From assembly GCF_023195695.1 (NCBI RefSeq), contig NZ_JALPQG010000009.1, positions 104,302 to 168,301 of the forward strand: 64,000 bases of DNA, read 5' to 3'. Below are positions 27,821 to 35,756 of this stretch, piece after piece; position 1 is the stretch's first letter; the number at the start of each line of letters is the position of its first letter. Under the pieces are notes generated by a model. That model worked only from the letters and a program-made list of their open reading frames with translations, did not search any database and was not told the origin of the DNA. This DNA is from Aliiroseovarius sp. S1339. Its GTDB lineage: Bacteria > Pseudomonadota > Alphaproteobacteria > Rhodobacterales > Rhodobacteraceae. The position numbers were made by a program, and so were the translations under genes.

Positions 27821-28633
27821 CTAGATTTTCACCTCGACGTCCGGCAGGTTCAGCGCTTTCATCAGCTCGCGCAATTCCTGACGGGCCGCTACGTTCGAGA
27901 TGTTCATCTGTCCGACCACCCCGATATCGCGCAGATCCAACAGGGTCAGGCCACGCGGAAACAGTTCGCGGAAAATGACACGCTCGTTGAAGCCGGGGGC
28001 CACGCGAAAGCCGATGCGTTTAGACAGGTCTTCGACCGCATCGCCCATTTTCTTCTTGTTGTGCATCATCTGCGCGCCCAAACGGTTGCGCACAACGACC
28101 CAGTCGATGGGTTTCAGGCCTGCCTTGGCGCGCAACTGCCGCGCGTTCCACACCATTTCGGAATAGACCGAGGGGCCCCGGACCTTGTTGGTTTCCGGGT
28201 CGATATGGGCCAGCAGATCGAAATCAACGAAGCTGTCATTGAGCGGTGTAATCAGCGTGTCGGCCAGCGAATGGGCAACTTGACTCAGCCGAGTGTGCGA
28301 ACCGGGGCAATCAATAATGATGAAATCCCTGTCGGCCTCTAACGCTGCCACGGCCATCGACAAACGCCGATCATACGGGTTTTCGCCGGGCCTTAGACCG
28401 GCTGGATCAACCTCGGGCAGTTCATGGTATTCGGGGGTCGCAAGTTCGACACCCGCGCGTGCCATGGTCGCTTTGCGATTTTCGATAAAGCGCCCGATTG
28501 TCTTCTGACGCAGGTCAAGGTCCAACACCCCAACCTTATGCCCCAGCCGCGCCAAAGCGGTTGCCACATGCATGGACACGGTGGATTTACCTGCCCCGCC
28601 CTTTTCGTTTCCGACCACTATAATATGCGCCAC
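27821..28633 (-). CDS. mipZ: MipZ-type division-site positioning ATPase
   Basis: A 270-residue ParA/MinD-superfamily ATPase. The deviant Walker A loop NEKGGAGKST is at residues 8-17, Walker B-like IIDCPG near 103. In Caulobacter MipZ forms a gradient from ParB-bound poles and blocks FtsZ at the poles, placing the division site at mid-cell. Its presence fits an alphaproteobacterium. The segment NRLGAQMMHNKKKMGDAV near residue 180 and FRELFPRGLTLLDL near 222 are typical of MipZ rather than chromosomal ParA. It is probably transcribed alone; the 250-base gap to the rpmE gene carries a terminator for the latter. Confidence 0.92.
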   Translation of the reverse strand: MAHIIVVGNEKGGAGKSTVSMHVATALARLGHKVGVLDLDLRQKTIGRFIENRKATMARAGVELATPEYHELPEVDPAGLRPGENPYDRRLSMAVAALEADRDFIIIDCPGSHTRLSQVAHSLADTLITPLNDSFVDFDLLAHIDPETNKVRGPSVYSEMVWNARQLRAKAGLKPIDWVVVRNRLGAQMMHNKKKMGDAVEDLSKRIGFRVAPGFNERVIFRELFPRGLTLLDLRDIGVVGQMNISNVAARQELRELMKALNLPDVEVKI

Positions 28634-28833
28634 GCCTGTATCCCCGACTGTTGACAGCTTTTTATATGCGGGGACTATAGATACGAAGGGTGCTGGGGGG
28701 AAGATGTTGCGGGCACTGAAATCAAGGTTGAGTCTTCAATGCCATAGGTCACTATCGGGCTGTCGATGGGCTGATCGACTAGTCGCTATCGGTCCGCCGC
28801 CTGCTTGACAGCTTCTTATCAGGTTTAGAAACG

Positions 28834-28859
28834 AAAAACGCCGCCCCAGTGGGACGGCG
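28834..28859 (-). terminator. Intrinsic terminator of the rplS-rpmE unit
   Basis: On the minus strand a nine-pair stem (CGCCGTCCC with CGCCGCCCC's complement, one G-T pair) closes an ACT loop and is followed by TTTTTCGTTTC. It lies 26 bases after the rpmE stop. Confidence 0.85.
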
Positions 28860-28885
28860 CTTTCTCGTCTCGAAAAAGGCGGGGC

Positions 28886-29107
28886 TTAGAAGCCGAAGCC
28901 TTCGTATTTCGATTTGAACTTCGACACGCGGCCGCCGGTGTCCAGAAGGCGCGAGCTGCCGCCGTTCCATGCCGGGTGCACGGTGGGGTCGATGTCCAGC
29001 GACAGCGTGTCGCCTTCTTTGCCCCAGGTCGATTTCATCTGAAAGATCGTGCCGTCGGTCATTTTGACGTCGATCATGTGGTATTCGGGATGAAGATCCT
29101 TTTTCAT
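28886..29107 (-). CDS. rpmE: 50S ribosomal protein L31
   Basis: A 73-residue L31. It starts [19 protein letters not shown] and contains [22 protein letters not shown] (in parts), typical of the alphaproteobacterial type. The four zinc-binding cysteines of C+ L31 are absent, so this is the zinc-independent form and is not a zinc store. It lies 11 bases after the rplS stop and is followed by a terminator, forming a two-gene unit. Confidence 0.97.
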   Translation of the reverse strand: MKKDLHPEYHMIDVKMTDGTIFQMKSTWGKEGDTLSLDIDPTVHPAWNGGSSRLLDTGGRVSKFKSKYEGFGF

Positions 29108-29118
29108 GGTGACGCTCC

Positions 29119-29493
29119 TCAGGCTTTCTTGGGTTTATATGTGCTGTCTTCGGCGATACGTGCCGATTTACCGCGACGCGAACGCAGGTAATACAGTTTT
29201 GCACGACGCACGCGGCCACGGCGGACCACTTCAATGCTGTCGATGTTGGTCGAGTGCAGGGGGAACACACGTTCCACGCCTTCGCCGAAAGAAATCTTGC
29301 GAACGGTGAACGACCCGGCAATGCCCACACCGTTTTTACGGCTGATGCACACGCCTTCATAGTTCTGCACACGGGTGCGCGAACCTTCGGTCACCTTAAA
29401 GCCGACACGGATAGTGTCACCGGCTTTGAAATCGGGAATGTTATTTCCCAGGGCGGCAACTTGTTCCGCCTCAAGCTCTGCGATCAGGTTCAT
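29119..29493 (-). CDS. rplS: 50S ribosomal protein L19
   Basis: A 124-residue L19, beginning [15 protein letters not shown], after an AGGAGA ribosome binding site. The conserved block [21 protein letters not shown] is visible near residue 47 (read in parts), as are [12 protein letters not shown] and KLYYLR. The C-terminus has a short extra tail ([17 protein letters not shown]). L19 sits at the 30S-50S interface. Normally it is next to trmD; here trmD lies 820 bases upstream and a separate promoter drives rplS-rpmE. Confidence 0.97.
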   Translation of the reverse strand: MNLIAELEAEQVAALGNNIPDFKAGDTIRVGFKVTEGSRTRVQNYEGVCISRKNGVGIAGSFTVRKISFGEGVERVFPLHSTNIDSIEVVRRGRVRRAKLYYLRSRRGKSARIAEDSTYKPKKA

Positions 29494-29702
29494 CTGACCA
29501 TCTCCTATTTTTGCTTGCGGTTGGTCCGCAAAGTTTGCTGCCGTCCAAGAGCTCCTTGTCTTCATCGGGTCCGCATGTCGCGCCCGCAGGAGGTCGTCCG
29601 TCGTTTCTTTGTCAGCTTTTCGCGTGGGTCGATGGGTGCAGAAGAACGGACCTGCCCACAAGAAAAACGTCCGTGCGACTCGGATGAGTGCCAGACGGGC
29701 GG

Positions 29703-29731
29703 TGTATAGGGCCAATGTCGTTGTAGAGCAA
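29703..29731 (-). promoter_or_regulatory. Housekeeping-type promoter for rplS-rpmE
   Basis: On the minus strand TTGCTC at 29731-29726 is followed after 17 bases by TATACA at 29708-29703. Transcription would begin near 29697 and leave a leader of about 200 bases before rplS, long enough for ribosomal-protein feedback control, though no known motif was recognised. Confidence 0.55.
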
Positions 29732-29827
29732 GGGGTTTGGTCGGATCGAAGTGCCGCCCTGAAAAGTTGGAAGCTGCGCCTGAAATAGCGCAGCTTCCTG
29801 TGTTTCGGCGTTCGTGAGTGGTGTCAA

Positions 29828-29995
29828 TCAGACAAGGAGGAGGGGGGCCGAAAATTCGTTGCGTGCAGTGCGAAAAGTCGGAATGCAGCGCTTGAGGTTG
29901 ATCGATGGGCGCAGGGTGGCCGCAGCGCGTTTCTTTTGTTCAAGGGCATTCAACGCCTTGATGCGGTTTTGCTTTGCTGTGATCAATAGTTCCAT
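29828..29995 (-). CDS. Putative 55-residue basic protein
   Basis: An open frame on the minus strand starts MELLITAKQNRIKALNALEQ and continues with a basic, arginine-rich tail ending APLLLV. An AAGGTGA ribosome binding sequence lies six bases before the ATG. It begins inside the 820-base gap between trmD and rplS and ends about 100 bases before the rplS promoter. Codon use is reasonable but not decisive. I do not recognise a family. It could be a real small protein or chance; it is too short for reliable prediction by eye. Confidence 0.3.
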   Translation of the reverse strand: MELLITAKQNRIKALNALEQKKRAAATLRPSINLKRCIPTFRTARNEFSAPLLLV

Positions 29996-30314
29996 GTCGT
30001 TCACCTTTTTTGCCGTGTTGCGGTCGTTCAGAGTTCACAAACTATTTTTTATCGAAAAGAGACAAAGCAAGATGGACGCGTTAGGGCTGCGAGATCTCAC
30101 GTAATGGGTGTTTCGTTTAATCCTTGATCAACCCTTGCACGTCGCAGAATTGCCACAAATTCACCTTTCTGGGTTCCCCATAAATGGTGAGCCCAGAAGG
30201 GTATAAGTCACGATATTTTAAAAATTTTAGAAACAGTTTTGGGCTGAATTTCGGACAGTTACACTATTCGAAACAAAGCCACAAAATGGCCTCATTTCCG
30301 ACTGCTCGATTTTG
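29996..30314. other. AT-rich non-coding gap downstream of trmD with an imperfect hairpin
   Basis: No gene is seen. The base composition is visibly richer in A and T than the rest of the window. At 30164-30200 a two-part hairpin can form: CCTTTCTGGG pairs with CCCAGAAGG (one bulged T), and an inner CCAT pairs with ATGG. No T-run follows on either strand. It may be the end of the trmD transcript or a small structured RNA. Confidence 0.4.
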
Positions 30315-31178
30315 TCAGTCAGATCCGTCCTCAGGGCGTTTTTTCTGGACCGATTCCCACAAGTCGGGTCGGCGTAGCTGAGTGATCCGTTCACTCATCT
30401 CGCGCCGCCAGGTCGCCACTTTGCCGTGATGGCCGGATGTCAGCACCTCGGGTATCTTGCGTCCGCGCCAGATGGCGGGGCGGGTGTATTGCGGATGTTC
30501 CAGCAATCCGGCTGAAAAACTTTCCTCTTCGGTTGACGCCTCGTTGCCCAACACGCCGGGCAGCAGACGCACGGTGGCGTCCAGCATGGCTTGGGCGGCA
30601 ATCTCGCCGCCGGTCAGGACGAAATCGCCAAGGCTGACCTCTTCAATCTCGTATTCTTCCAGAACCCGTTCATCGACGCCCTCAAAGCGGCCACACAGAA
30701 CGGTCATACCGTCGCCTTCCGCAAATCGATGCGCCATGGCCTGCGTCAGCGGCTTGCCGCGCGGCGACATATAGATGATCGGCCATTTCGCCCGGTCTTT
30801 CGGCGCGCCAGATTGCGCGGCGTCGATGGCGCGCGACACAACATCGGCGCGCAAGACCATACCGGCCCCCCCTCCGGCCGGGGTGTCATCGACGTTGCGA
30901 TGCTTCCCTTCGCCAAAGGGGCGCAGGTCAACGGGCTCTAACGCCCACAACCCGTCTTTCAACGCTCGTCCGGTCAGGCTTTCGCCCAGAACACCGGGAA
31001 AGGCCGCGGGAAACAGGGTAATGATCTTAGCAGTCCAAACCCCGGCATAGCGCGGTGTATCGGTCATGAGAGCGCGCGGTTTCAGCGACGCCGAAACCGT
31101 GAATTTGCCATGGGATTTCATCGCGGGGGCCTTGGGAGCTTGCTTTGGGGTCGCCTTGGGATCAGATTTGTCGTTCAT
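30315..31178 (-). CDS. trmD: tRNA (guanine-N1)-methyltransferase TrmD
   Basis: A 287-residue SPOUT methyltransferase that makes m1G37 in tRNAs. The trefoil knot is visible: [12 protein letters not shown] near residue 103, [10 protein letters not shown] near 135, [12 protein letters not shown] near 160, GDFVLTGGE near 183. An N-terminal extension of about 37 residues (basic, ending before MTDTPRYAG) is unusual relative to E. coli but the strong AGGGGGGA ribosome site upstream of 31178 supports this start; a start at the internal Met near residue 38 is the alternative. It follows a sulfotransferase gene in the rpsP-rimM block. Confidence 0.93.
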   Translation of the reverse strand: MNDKSDPKATPKQAPKAPAMKSHGKFTVSASLKPRALMTDTPRYAGVWTAKIITLFPAAFPGVLGESLTGRALKDGLWALEPVDLRPFGEGKHRNVDDTPAGGGAGMVLRADVVSRAIDAAQSGAPKDRAKWPIIYMSPRGKPLTQAMAHRFAEGDGMTVLCGRFEGVDERVLEEYEIEEVSLGDFVLTGGEIAAQAMLDATVRLLPGVLGNEASTEEESFSAGLLEHPQYTRPAIWRGRKIPEVLTSGHHGKVATWRREMSERITQLRRPDLWESVQKKRPEDGSD

Positions 31179-31214
31179 GTTCCCCCCTTATCCGGTTTCG
31201 TCTCAGCTGGAAAG

Positions 31215-32021
31215 TCAGCGGCGCGAAGAGGGTGGGTTTAGCAACTGGTCTTTGCGGGCCTTGCGCTCGGGCTTGGACAGGCGCGTGCGGTTCAGGTCCA
31301 GAAACGCTTGGCGCAACTCACCCGATTGCCCTTGGTTGGCGTGCGGGGCCGCGATCAGGTCGCCGCGCGCGTCGCCCGGCACGTTTGCAAGGTCCATGAT
31401 CGCGGTGGCGGTCCCGTGTGGATCATCGGCGTAGTCTTCCAGCGCAGCCGTTACGACAGCTGTGGGCGACAGCGCGCCGACCATACGCTGTGCTTGTTCC
31501 TTTGGGCCGATCAGGGCGGGAAAGCGGGCGGTGAATGCAGCAAGGTCATCAGTCAGGTTGATCGAGCGCAGAAGGTGCCCGTGCACCGACTTGATCCAGT
31601 CTTCACGGTTGCGGGTGGTATAGAAAAACGTGATCTTAACATCGCGCCCGAAACGGCGGCGCAGCTCAGCGATGATGACGCGGGCCAGTTTTATTGCGGC
31701 CTGATGGTACGAGGTGATCATCCTGCCGCCCAGCTTTCGGTGGCCCGGCATCCCACCCGAAAAGCTTTCGCGCGACAATACGATTACATCGTAATCAGGG
31801 ATGCTTGCCAAAAACCGCCGGAAAGCTGTGCGAAACCTGTGCAAGCGATGGGGAAACGGACGTTGGGCATACAGCCGCGCCGCCGCCCCCGCGTTCAGAA
31901 AATCCCGTTGTCCGTAATAGTCGAAATAGGGCGACAGGGCGAGGCGGTTCTGGCGAAAAAAATTCTGCATGCTGGTCGTGCCGGTTTTGTGAAATCCAGC
32001 ATGGACAATGACATGCGTCAT
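31215..32021 (-). CDS. Sulfotransferase-like protein inside the rimM-trmD operon
   Basis: A 268-residue protein with the sulfotransferase-type P-loop GFHKTGTTS at residues 9-17, which in the family binds the 5'-phosphosulfate of PAPS. A second region (SRESFSGG near 83, then [14 protein letters not shown] near 133) is consistent with the 3'-phosphate-binding loop containing Arg and Ser. Its ATG overlaps the rimM stop (ATGA at 32018-32021), so it is translationally coupled to a ribosome maturation factor, an unexpected partner. The acceptor is unknown; related proteins modify cell-surface sugars or lipids. Codon use matches the neighbours, so recent transfer is not evident. Confidence 0.8.
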   Translation of the reverse strand: MTHVIVHAGFHKTGTTSMQNFFRQNRLALSPYFDYYGQRDFLNAGAAARLYAQRPFPHRLHRFRTAFRRFLASIPDYDVIVLSRESFSGGMPGHRKLGGRMITSYHQAAIKLARVIIAELRRRFGRDVKITFFYTTRNREDWIKSVHGHLLRSINLTDDLAAFTARFPALIGPKEQAQRMVGALSPTAVVTAALEDYADDPHGTATAIMDLANVPGDARGDLIAAPHANQGQSGELRQAFLDLNRTRLSKPERKARKDQLLNPPSSRR

Positions 32022-32530
32022 TCGGGAAAGACGCCTTCTGGCGGGTCCGCGATGATGCGGCCTGCGGCCAGGTCGACGGTCGGCACGGCGTCAAGCGTGA
32101 AAGGCAGAAGCGCGTTGTCTTTTAGGCCCGGGCCTTGCACTTCAAGCACGTCGCCCGCCCCGTGATTGTGCACAGCTGACACGCGCCCCAAAACACGACC
32201 ACCCGTGTCGAGCACCTCAAGACCGATCAGATCGGCATGGTAATATTCATCATCGGGCAGGTTGGGCAGCGCTTCGCGATCGGCAAACAAACGCACGCCG
32301 CGCAAAGCGTCGCCGTCTTCTTTGGTTGTCACGCCCTCTATGGTGACGGCGAACCCGTTCTTGATCGCGCGATCAAGAGTCAGGCTAAATTGTCGGCTGC
32401 CATCTTCGGACCAGAGCGGCCCATAGTCACCAATCGCTTCCGGATCGGCGCAGAAACTCTTAATGCGCAACTCACCCTTGACGCCAAAAGCGCCTGCGAT
32501 CGCGCCCACGCAAATACGATCGTCGCTCAT
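32018..32530 (-). CDS. rimM: 16S rRNA processing protein RimM
   Basis: A 170-residue assembly factor for the 30S head. The N-terminal barrel begins [23 protein letters not shown] (in parts), the hallmark of RimM, and the C-terminal PRC-barrel includes [11 protein letters not shown] near residue 95 and [14 protein letters not shown] near 143. The ATG at 32530 follows AGGTGGGA. It overlaps the stop of the 49-residue ORF upstream and its own stop overlaps the sulfotransferase start. It usually follows rpsP directly; here about 400 bases separate them. Confidence 0.95.
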   Translation of the reverse strand: MSDDRICVGAIAGAFGVKGELRIKSFCADPEAIGDYGPLWSEDGSRQFSLTLDRAIKNGFAVTIEGVTTKEDGDALRGVRLFADREALPNLPDDEYYHADLIGLEVLDTGGRVLGRVSAVHNHGAGDVLEVQGPGLKDNALLPFTLDAVPTVDLAAGRIIADPPEGVFPE

Positions 32531-32676
32531 TTCCCACCTACGCAAATACCCCGATCCACAGCGCCGCCACGATCAACGCAGCGGTCTGTCATCGAGTTTC
32601 GTTCAAAAAGCAGGCCAGCCAGAAAGCCAGCGCCGACGATCAGGATCAACCGAAAGGGACGAAAAAGCAAACCCAT
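32527..32676 (-). CDS. Small 49-residue membrane protein, coupled to rimM
   Basis: A short open frame starting [18 protein letters not shown], with a single hydrophobic helix at residues 8-24, then a cytoplasmic or periplasmic tail with a C-x(n)-GG..D-G-x-C pattern ([18 protein letters not shown], residues 31-48). A GGAAAGG ribosome site lies nine bases before the ATG. Its TGA overlaps the rimM ATG (ATGA), the same coupling as seen between other genes in this block. I recall similar short proteins with paired cysteines in Rhodobacteraceae, but no function is known. The hydrophobic N-terminus, cysteine pair and overlap make it probably real. Confidence 0.65.
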   Translation of the reverse strand: MGLLFRPFRLILIVGAGFLAGLLFERNSMTDRCVDRGGAVDRGICVGGK

Positions 32677-32688
32677 GAAGCACCTTTC

Positions 32689-32930
32689 CTATCTAACCCT
32701 CAGCGCGGCAATACGGGCCGCCTTGCTGTTCACGTGTACCGCCTGCGAAGGCTTCGATAACACGACCGACGGGGCCAGCAAAAACGCGTCGAGGCACTCT
32801 TGCAAGAGCGCCTCGTCCACACGATCCGTGCGAAAGCGGCGTATGTCGCGCCGCCAACCCATCAGATCGTCCAGATCCGACTGAAACACCTTGCAAAAAG
32901 ATGCGCCTGTCAGATCCGCTCTTGCCCGGA
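32689..32930 (-). pseudogene. bluB: Decayed 5' fragment of bluB (dimethylbenzimidazole synthase)
   Basis: Translated on the minus strand, about 80 residues resemble the start of BluB, the nitroreductase-like enzyme that makes the lower ligand of vitamin B12. The conserved LMGWRRDIRRFRTDRVDEAL (read in two parts) and LDAFLLAPSVVLSKPS match the family motif WRRDVRRFRTDPV and AFLxAPSVGLSEPWR. Key residues are changed: Gly to Val, and EPW to KPS. The frame has no good start codon and stops at 32689, leaving about 80 of the usual 200 residues. It is wedged between rpsP and the 49-aa ORF, and is most likely a relic of a duplicated bluB. Confidence 0.65.
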
Positions 32931-32932
32931 AC

Positions 32933-33346
32933 TTATTCCTCGGCGGTTGCTTCTTCGGCGGGTGCTTCGGCAGGGGCCTCTGCAGGGGCAGCAGCGGCTT
33001 CGGCAGCGGCAGCAGCTTTGTCAGCTTTTTCCTGCAAGCGATCTTTGGCTTTCTTGCCCGGCTCACCTTTTTTCAGGTTAGCACGGTCTTTCTTGGCCAG
33101 AACGCCGGCAGCTTCCAGGAAACGCGACACGCGGTCCGTCGGCTGTGCACCTTGGTCCAGCCAGTACTGAACGCGTTCCATGTCCAGTTTCACACGCTCT
33201 TCCGAATCTTTGGGCAGTTGCGGGTTGTAGGTGCCCAGCTTTTCGATGAAGCGGCCATCGCGCGGCATGCGCGAGTCGGTTGCAACAACGCGGTAGAAGG
33301 GACGTTTTTTCGAGCCACCACGGGCAAGACGAATTTTCATAGCCAT
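32933..33346 (-). CDS. rpsP: 30S ribosomal protein S16
   Basis: A 137-residue S16. The conserved start [21 protein letters not shown] is visible (in parts), followed by [12 protein letters not shown] near residue 33 and [15 protein letters not shown] near 60. The C-terminal 45 residues form a long Ala/Glu/Pro-rich tail (ending EEATAEE), common in alphaproteobacterial S16. Ribosome binding bases AAGGAAAA lie upstream. S16 binds 16S rRNA early in 30S assembly. It is in a minus-strand block with ffh and chorismate mutase upstream, 46 bases from the latter. Confidence 0.97.
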   Translation of the reverse strand: MAMKIRLARGGSKKRPFYRVVATDSRMPRDGRFIEKLGTYNPQLPKDSEERVKLDMERVQYWLDQGAQPTDRVSRFLEAAGVLAKKDRANLKKGEPGKKAKDRLQEKADKAAAAAEAAAAPAEAPAEAPAEEATAEE

Positions 33347-33392
33347 GAGAGTTTTCCTTTTTTCTAGCTATTTGAGCGGGGCAGGGCCCCAA

Positions 33393-33689
33393 TCATTCTT
33401 GGTGTTTCTTGTGATGCCTGATGACTTCGTCGATGACGAAGTTCAGGAATTTCTTGGCGAATTCGGGGTCCAGATTGGCGCGGCGCGCCAGGTCTTCCAG
33501 ACGTTCGATCTGTTGGGCTTCGCGGGTCGGGTCCGACGGGGGCAGGTCGTGTTCGGCTTTAAGCTTGCCCACCGCTTGCGTGTGTTTGAACCGCTCGCCC
33601 AGCGTGTAGACAAGGATCGCGTCCAGCCGGTCGATCGACTGACGATGGTCATTCAAAAGCTCTGCGGCGCGGGTTGCTGCGTCGGTCAT
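33393..33689 (-). CDS. Chorismate mutase, AroQ type
   Basis: A 98-residue all-helical chorismate mutase of the AroQ class, converting chorismate to prephenate for Phe and Tyr. Visible residues: R of NDHRQSIDRLDAILVYTLGERF near 12-31, K of VGKLKAEHDLPP near 38, and the E of a helix ending IERLEDLARR. It starts with ATG at 33689, overlapping the GNAT stop (ATGA). The stand-alone form is normal in alphaproteobacteria. Its place between ffh and rpsP is seen in several Rhodobacteraceae. Confidence 0.9.
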   Translation of the reverse strand: MTDAATRAAELLNDHRQSIDRLDAILVYTLGERFKHTQAVGKLKAEHDLPPSDPTREAQQIERLEDLARRANLDPEFAKKFLNFVIDEVIRHHKKHQE

Positions 33690-34240
33690 GCGTAGGCCTC
33701 CGGGGTTCCGTCCGTGTCGGGCGCGGGGTGGCGCCACACGTGATAGGGCCTGTCTATACCCGTCTCAGCGTCGTCGTCGAAGCGTGGCGCGGTTGGGTCG
33801 ATCACGCAGCCAAGGCGTTGTGCCAGCGCGGCCGAGCGGACGTTCGCTTCGTCGACATAGCTGACGGCAGTGGTCCAGCCCAATGCGCTATAGGCCCAGT
33901 CGCGCGCGATCGACGCAGCCTCGTAGGCAAAGCCCTTGCCTTCAGCTTCGGTGGTCCAGACGGACCACGAAATTTCGTGCTCCGGCCAACCCTCAGGATA
34001 CCAAGGCCCAACCGAGCAGACGGGCGCGCCGCTGGTCTTTTCGACACCAACAAAGATACCGAAGCCGCGCAGGGTCCAGTGGCCGACCATGTGGCCAAAG
34101 GCACGCCACGCGGTGCGGCGCGTGTAGGGCCCGCCAATAAACTGCGCACGATCAGACCCAAGGAAGGCGGCGATGGCCTCCCAGTCGCCCATTTCAGGCT
34201 GGCGCAGCAGAAGGTGCGGGGTTTCGATCGTGACACTCAT
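33686..34240 (-). CDS. GNAT-family N-acetyltransferase
   Basis: A 184-residue RimJ/RimL-like acetyltransferase. It opens ETPHLLLRQPEMGDWEAIAAF, the usual first strand and helix. The acetyl-CoA site appears as WTTEAEGKGFAYEAASIARDWAY (in parts) near residue 100, where the G-K-G-F-A pattern replaces the R/Q-x-x-G-x-G/A motif. YVDEANVRSAALAQRLGC near 133 is the following helix region. The ATG at 34240 lies eight bases downstream of the ffh stop. Acceptor unknown; ribosomal or tRNA-linked amines are possible given the neighbours. Confidence 0.88.
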   Translation of the reverse strand: MSVTIETPHLLLRQPEMGDWEAIAAFLGSDRAQFIGGPYTRRTAWRAFGHMVGHWTLRGFGIFVGVEKTSGAPVCSVGPWYPEGWPEHEISWSVWTTEAEGKGFAYEAASIARDWAYSALGWTTAVSYVDEANVRSAALAQRLGCVIDPTAPRFDDDAETGIDRPYHVWRHPAPDTDGTPEAYA

Positions 34241-34247
34241 GCGGGGC

Positions 34248-35756
34248 TTACTTCTTCTTCCCAAAGCCGGACAGGCCGGGGGGCAATCCGCCGCCGCCCA
34301 GACCGGGCAGACCACCCTTGGCGCCCAGTTGCTTGGCGGCTGCTTCCAGCGCTTTGGGGTCCATCGACGACGGGTCCATTCCGCCCATGTCCGGCATCCC
34401 GCCGCCCTTGCCGAACATGCCGGACATGGCTTGTTTCAGCATCTTGCCTTTGCCCATCTTGCCCATCTTCTTCATCATGTCGCCCATCTGGCGCTGCATT
34501 TTCAGAAGCTTGTTCAGCTCGGACACTTCCATGCCCGCCCCTTTGGCGATGCGCTTCTTGCGGCTGGCTTGCAGAATCTGAGGGTTGGCGCGTTCGCGTT
34601 TGGTCATCGACTGGATCAGCGCGATCTGCTGTTTCAGAACCTTGTCGTCCATGCCGGCGTCTTCGGCTTGTTTGGCCATCTTTTTCATGCCCGGCATCAT
34701 TCCCATGATCCCTTGCATGCCGCCCATCTTGATCATTTGCTCCAGCTGCATTTTCAGGTCGTTCATGTTGAACTGACCCTTCTGGAAGCGTTTCATCATA
34801 CGCTCGGCCTGTTCGGCCTCGATGGTTTCTTGGGCTTTTTCGACCAGCGAAACAATGTCGCCCATGCCAAGGATACGGCCTGCGATCCGCTCCGGCTCGA
34901 ACGTCTCAAGGGCGTCCATCTTTTCGCCAAGGCCGACATACTTGATCGGCTTGCCGGTGACGGCGCGCATCGATAGGGCAGCGCCGCCGCGTCCGTCGCC
35001 ATCCATCCGGGTCAGAACGACGCCAGAAATGCCGACCTTGTCGTCGAATTCCTGCGCAACTTCGACGGCGACCTGACCGGTCAGGCCATCGACCACCAGA
35101 AGCGTTTCGCGCGGGGTGACGACTTTCGAGACCTGCTCGACCTCGTCCATCAGGACTTCGTCGATATGCAAACGACCGGCGGTGTCGAGCATATAGACGT
35201 CATAGCCGCCCATCGTCGCCTGCTGCTTGGCGCGTTTGGCGATGTCGACGGGTTTCTGGCCGGGCACGATCGGCAATGTGTCGACACCAACCTGCGTGCC
35301 GAGAATGGCCAATTGGTCCATAGCGGCGGGTCGATACACGTCAAGCGACGCCATCAGCACGCGCTTGCCGTCTTTTTCTTTCAAACGCTTGGCCAGCTTG
35401 GCGGTCGTCGTCGTTTTACCACCACCTTGCAGACCGACCATCAGGATCGGGGCAGGGGGGCTGTCGATTTTCAAAGCGCCCGGTTCACCTTCGCCGGTCA
35501 GAACCTCGACCAGCGCATCGTGGACGATTTTCACGACCTGCTGGCCGGGGGTCACCGACTTGGTGACGGCCTGGCCGGTGGCCTGTTCTTGCACTTTCTT
35601 GACGAAGTCGCGCGCGACGGGCAGCGAAACGTCGGCCTCAAGCAAGGCCACACGGACCTCACGAAGCGCAGTTTTCACGTCATCCTCGGACAGCGCACCC
35701 TGTTTCGTCAGGCGGTCAAAGACACCGGATAGGCGGTCTGACAGGCTCTCGAACAT
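34248..35756 (-). CDS. ffh: Signal recognition particle protein Ffh
   Basis: A 502-residue SRP GTPase that binds signal sequences and 4.5S RNA. The N domain starts MFESLSDRLSGVFDRL. The G domain has GLQGGGKTTTTAKLA near residue 106, DTAGRLHIDEVL near 190, and TRMDGDGRGGAAL near 246. The methionine-rich M domain covers 330-430, and the tail (rich in Gly, Pro and Met) ends in GFGKKK. The start at 35756 begins the family-standard N-terminus; an upstream frame extension is not credible. It is the first gene of the block that includes chorismate mutase, rpsP and rimM. Confidence 0.97.
   Translation of the reverse strand: MFESLSDRLSGVFDRLTKQGALSEDDVKTALREVRVALLEADVSLPVARDFVKKVQEQATGQAVTKSVTPGQQVVKIVHDALVEVLTGEGEPGALKIDSPPAPILMVGLQGGGKTTTTAKLAKRLKEKDGKRVLMASLDVYRPAAMDQLAILGTQVGVDTLPIVPGQKPVDIAKRAKQQATMGGYDVYMLDTAGRLHIDEVLMDEVEQVSKVVTPRETLLVVDGLTGQVAVEVAQEFDDKVGISGVVLTRMDGDGRGGAALSMRAVTGKPIKYVGLGEKMDALETFEPERIAGRILGMGDIVSLVEKAQETIEAEQAERMMKRFQKGQFNMNDLKMQLEQMIKMGGMQGIMGMMPGMKKMAKQAEDAGMDDKVLKQQIALIQSMTKRERANPQILQASRKKRIAKGAGMEVSELNKLLKMQRQMGDMMKKMGKMGKGKMLKQAMSGMFGKGGGMPDMGGMDPSSMDPKALEAAAKQLGAKGGLPGLGGGGLPPGLSGFGKKK

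Noticed and set aside
29814..30104. 96-residue plus-strand frame in the trmD-rplS gap
   Set aside because: Unusual composition, no ribosome site, and it lies opposite the small minus-strand ORF that has one.
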